Shown piece by piece: positions 12,053-12,540 of a DNA stretch of 12,540 bases. Origin of the DNA: Paramuribaculum sp. (GTDB lineage: Bacteria > Bacteroidota > Bacteroidia > Bacteroidales > Muribaculaceae); the NCBI GenBank assembly GCA_029058705.1, contig JAIDXA010000218.1, forward strand, positions 1-12,540, given 5' to 3'. The notes under the pieces are model-generated. The model ran no database searches and was not told the DNA's origin. It saw only the letters and a program-made list of their open reading frames with translations. A program made the translations under genes and the position numbers. Positions within the stretch are counted from its first letter, which is position 1. The number at the start of each line of letters is the position of its first letter.

Positions 12053-12540
12053 ATGAACCGCAAAGGGAAATTATATTTTCGATATGGCACAATGGGGTCA
12101 GCCAAAACCGCTCTTCTTCTGACCCAGGCCTACAATTTCGAAGAAAGAGGAATGCGCTACGTGTGTCTCAAACCGATAATAGACACGCGCGACAAGACAA
12201 ATGTGATCAAATCGCGAATAGGCATAGAACGCGAATGCCAGTGGATTCACGCCGACACTGACCTCTACGAACTCGCACAGACGCTATTTGAACAGACCAT
12301 GATCATATTCGACTGGTTTCTTGTCGATGAATGTCAGTTCCTGTCGGCCAAGCAGGTTGACCAGCTGGCACGCATAGTCGATGATTTCGGCAGCAATGTC
12401 ATATGCTATGGATTGCGGACTGACTTCCAGAGCAAACTGTTTGAGGGAAGCCGGCGTCTGTTTGAGATAGCCGTCACCATCGACGTAATAAAGTCGCCCT
12501 GCTACTGCGGGCGCGAAACGAGTGTCAGTGCCCGAATCGG
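12053..12540 (+). CDS. tdk: Thymidine kinase (type II), cut by the window end
   Basis: This enzyme phosphorylates thymidine to dTMP with ATP for salvage. The first 162 codons are present and the frame is open to the edge. Seen in order: LYFRYGTMGSAKT (7-19, P-loop), KPIIDTRD (40-47), SRIG (54-57), the Walker B and catalytic segment FLVDECQFL (89-97, Glu93 likely the base), CYGLRTDFQSKLFEGS (118-133), and the first pair of zinc cysteines, C150 and C152, in KSPCYCGR. The overall pattern resembles the E. coli-like thymidine kinase group (YFYYSAMNAGKS, SRIG, VDECQFL, CYGLRTDF). The P-loop is unusual in reading SAKT, with Ala17 where GKS/T is expected. The second zinc cysteine pair would lie outside the window. 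The ATG at 12053 follows an A/C-rich leader and a good -7 box. Confidence 0.93.
   Translation, partial: MNRKGKLYFRYGTMGSAKTALLLTQAYNFEERGMRYVCLKPIIDTRDKTNVIKSRIGIERECQWIHADTDLYELAQTLFEQTMIIFDWFLVDECQFLSAKQVDQLARIVDDFGSNVICYGLRTDFQSKLFEGSRRLFEIAVTIDVIKSPCYCGRETSVSARI

Overview
The window looks like chromosomal DNA of a gut-type Bacteroidota, most likely order Bacteroidales and possibly Muribaculaceae. Several gene starts are preceded by the Bacteroides-type promoter (TTG or TTTG near -33, TAnnTTTG near -7) and lack clear Shine-Dalgarno sites. The secreted GH2 enzyme, the DUF4369-like thioredoxin lipoprotein and the RSH protein are of types common in this order. The placement is inferred from these traits only; no database search was possible.

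Layout. (1) 1-2593: a 25-bp-stem hairpin lies just downstream of a secreted GH2 beta-galactosidase-type gene on the minus strand, with a good promoter at 2689-2719. (2) 2734-2933 and 4230-4430: two copies of a ~200-bp non-coding palindromic element with inverted termini, in the same orientation. They bracket a two-gene plus-strand unit, an FMN-dependent flavoprotein with a four-cysteine motif and a YqgE/AlgH-family protein. (3) 4468-7507, minus strand: a long RelA/SpoT homologue overlaps by 20 nt a downstream lipoprotein gene of unknown function, read from a near-perfect promoter at 7583-7613. (4) 7508-7760: a divergent, A-tract-rich control region with direct repeats. (5) 7761-11897, plus strand: a thioredoxin-fold envelope protein, then pheS, nth and tilS closely spaced. 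(6) 11898-12540: a hairpin, four tandem 10-bp repeats, a promoter, and the start of a thymidine kinase gene that runs off the window.

How the genes work together. Most are housekeeping or stress genes: alarmone synthesis (RSH), tRNA charging (pheS), tRNA wobble modification (tilS), base-excision repair (nth), nucleoside salvage (tdk) and envelope redox chemistry (thioredoxin-fold protein). The GH2 enzyme is the one carbohydrate-acquisition gene and may belong to a locus to the left of the window.

The two most interesting points are as follows. First, the palindromic element: its two hairpin arms differ between copies, yet within each copy the arms still match, a covariation-like pattern. Second, the RSH protein: its HD hydrolase site is destroyed (HDxxED replaced by SRLVDV), while the synthetase keeps the RxKD signature normally found in bifunctional enzymes. 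No CRISPR array, tRNA, rRNA, complete insertion sequence or defence system was seen.
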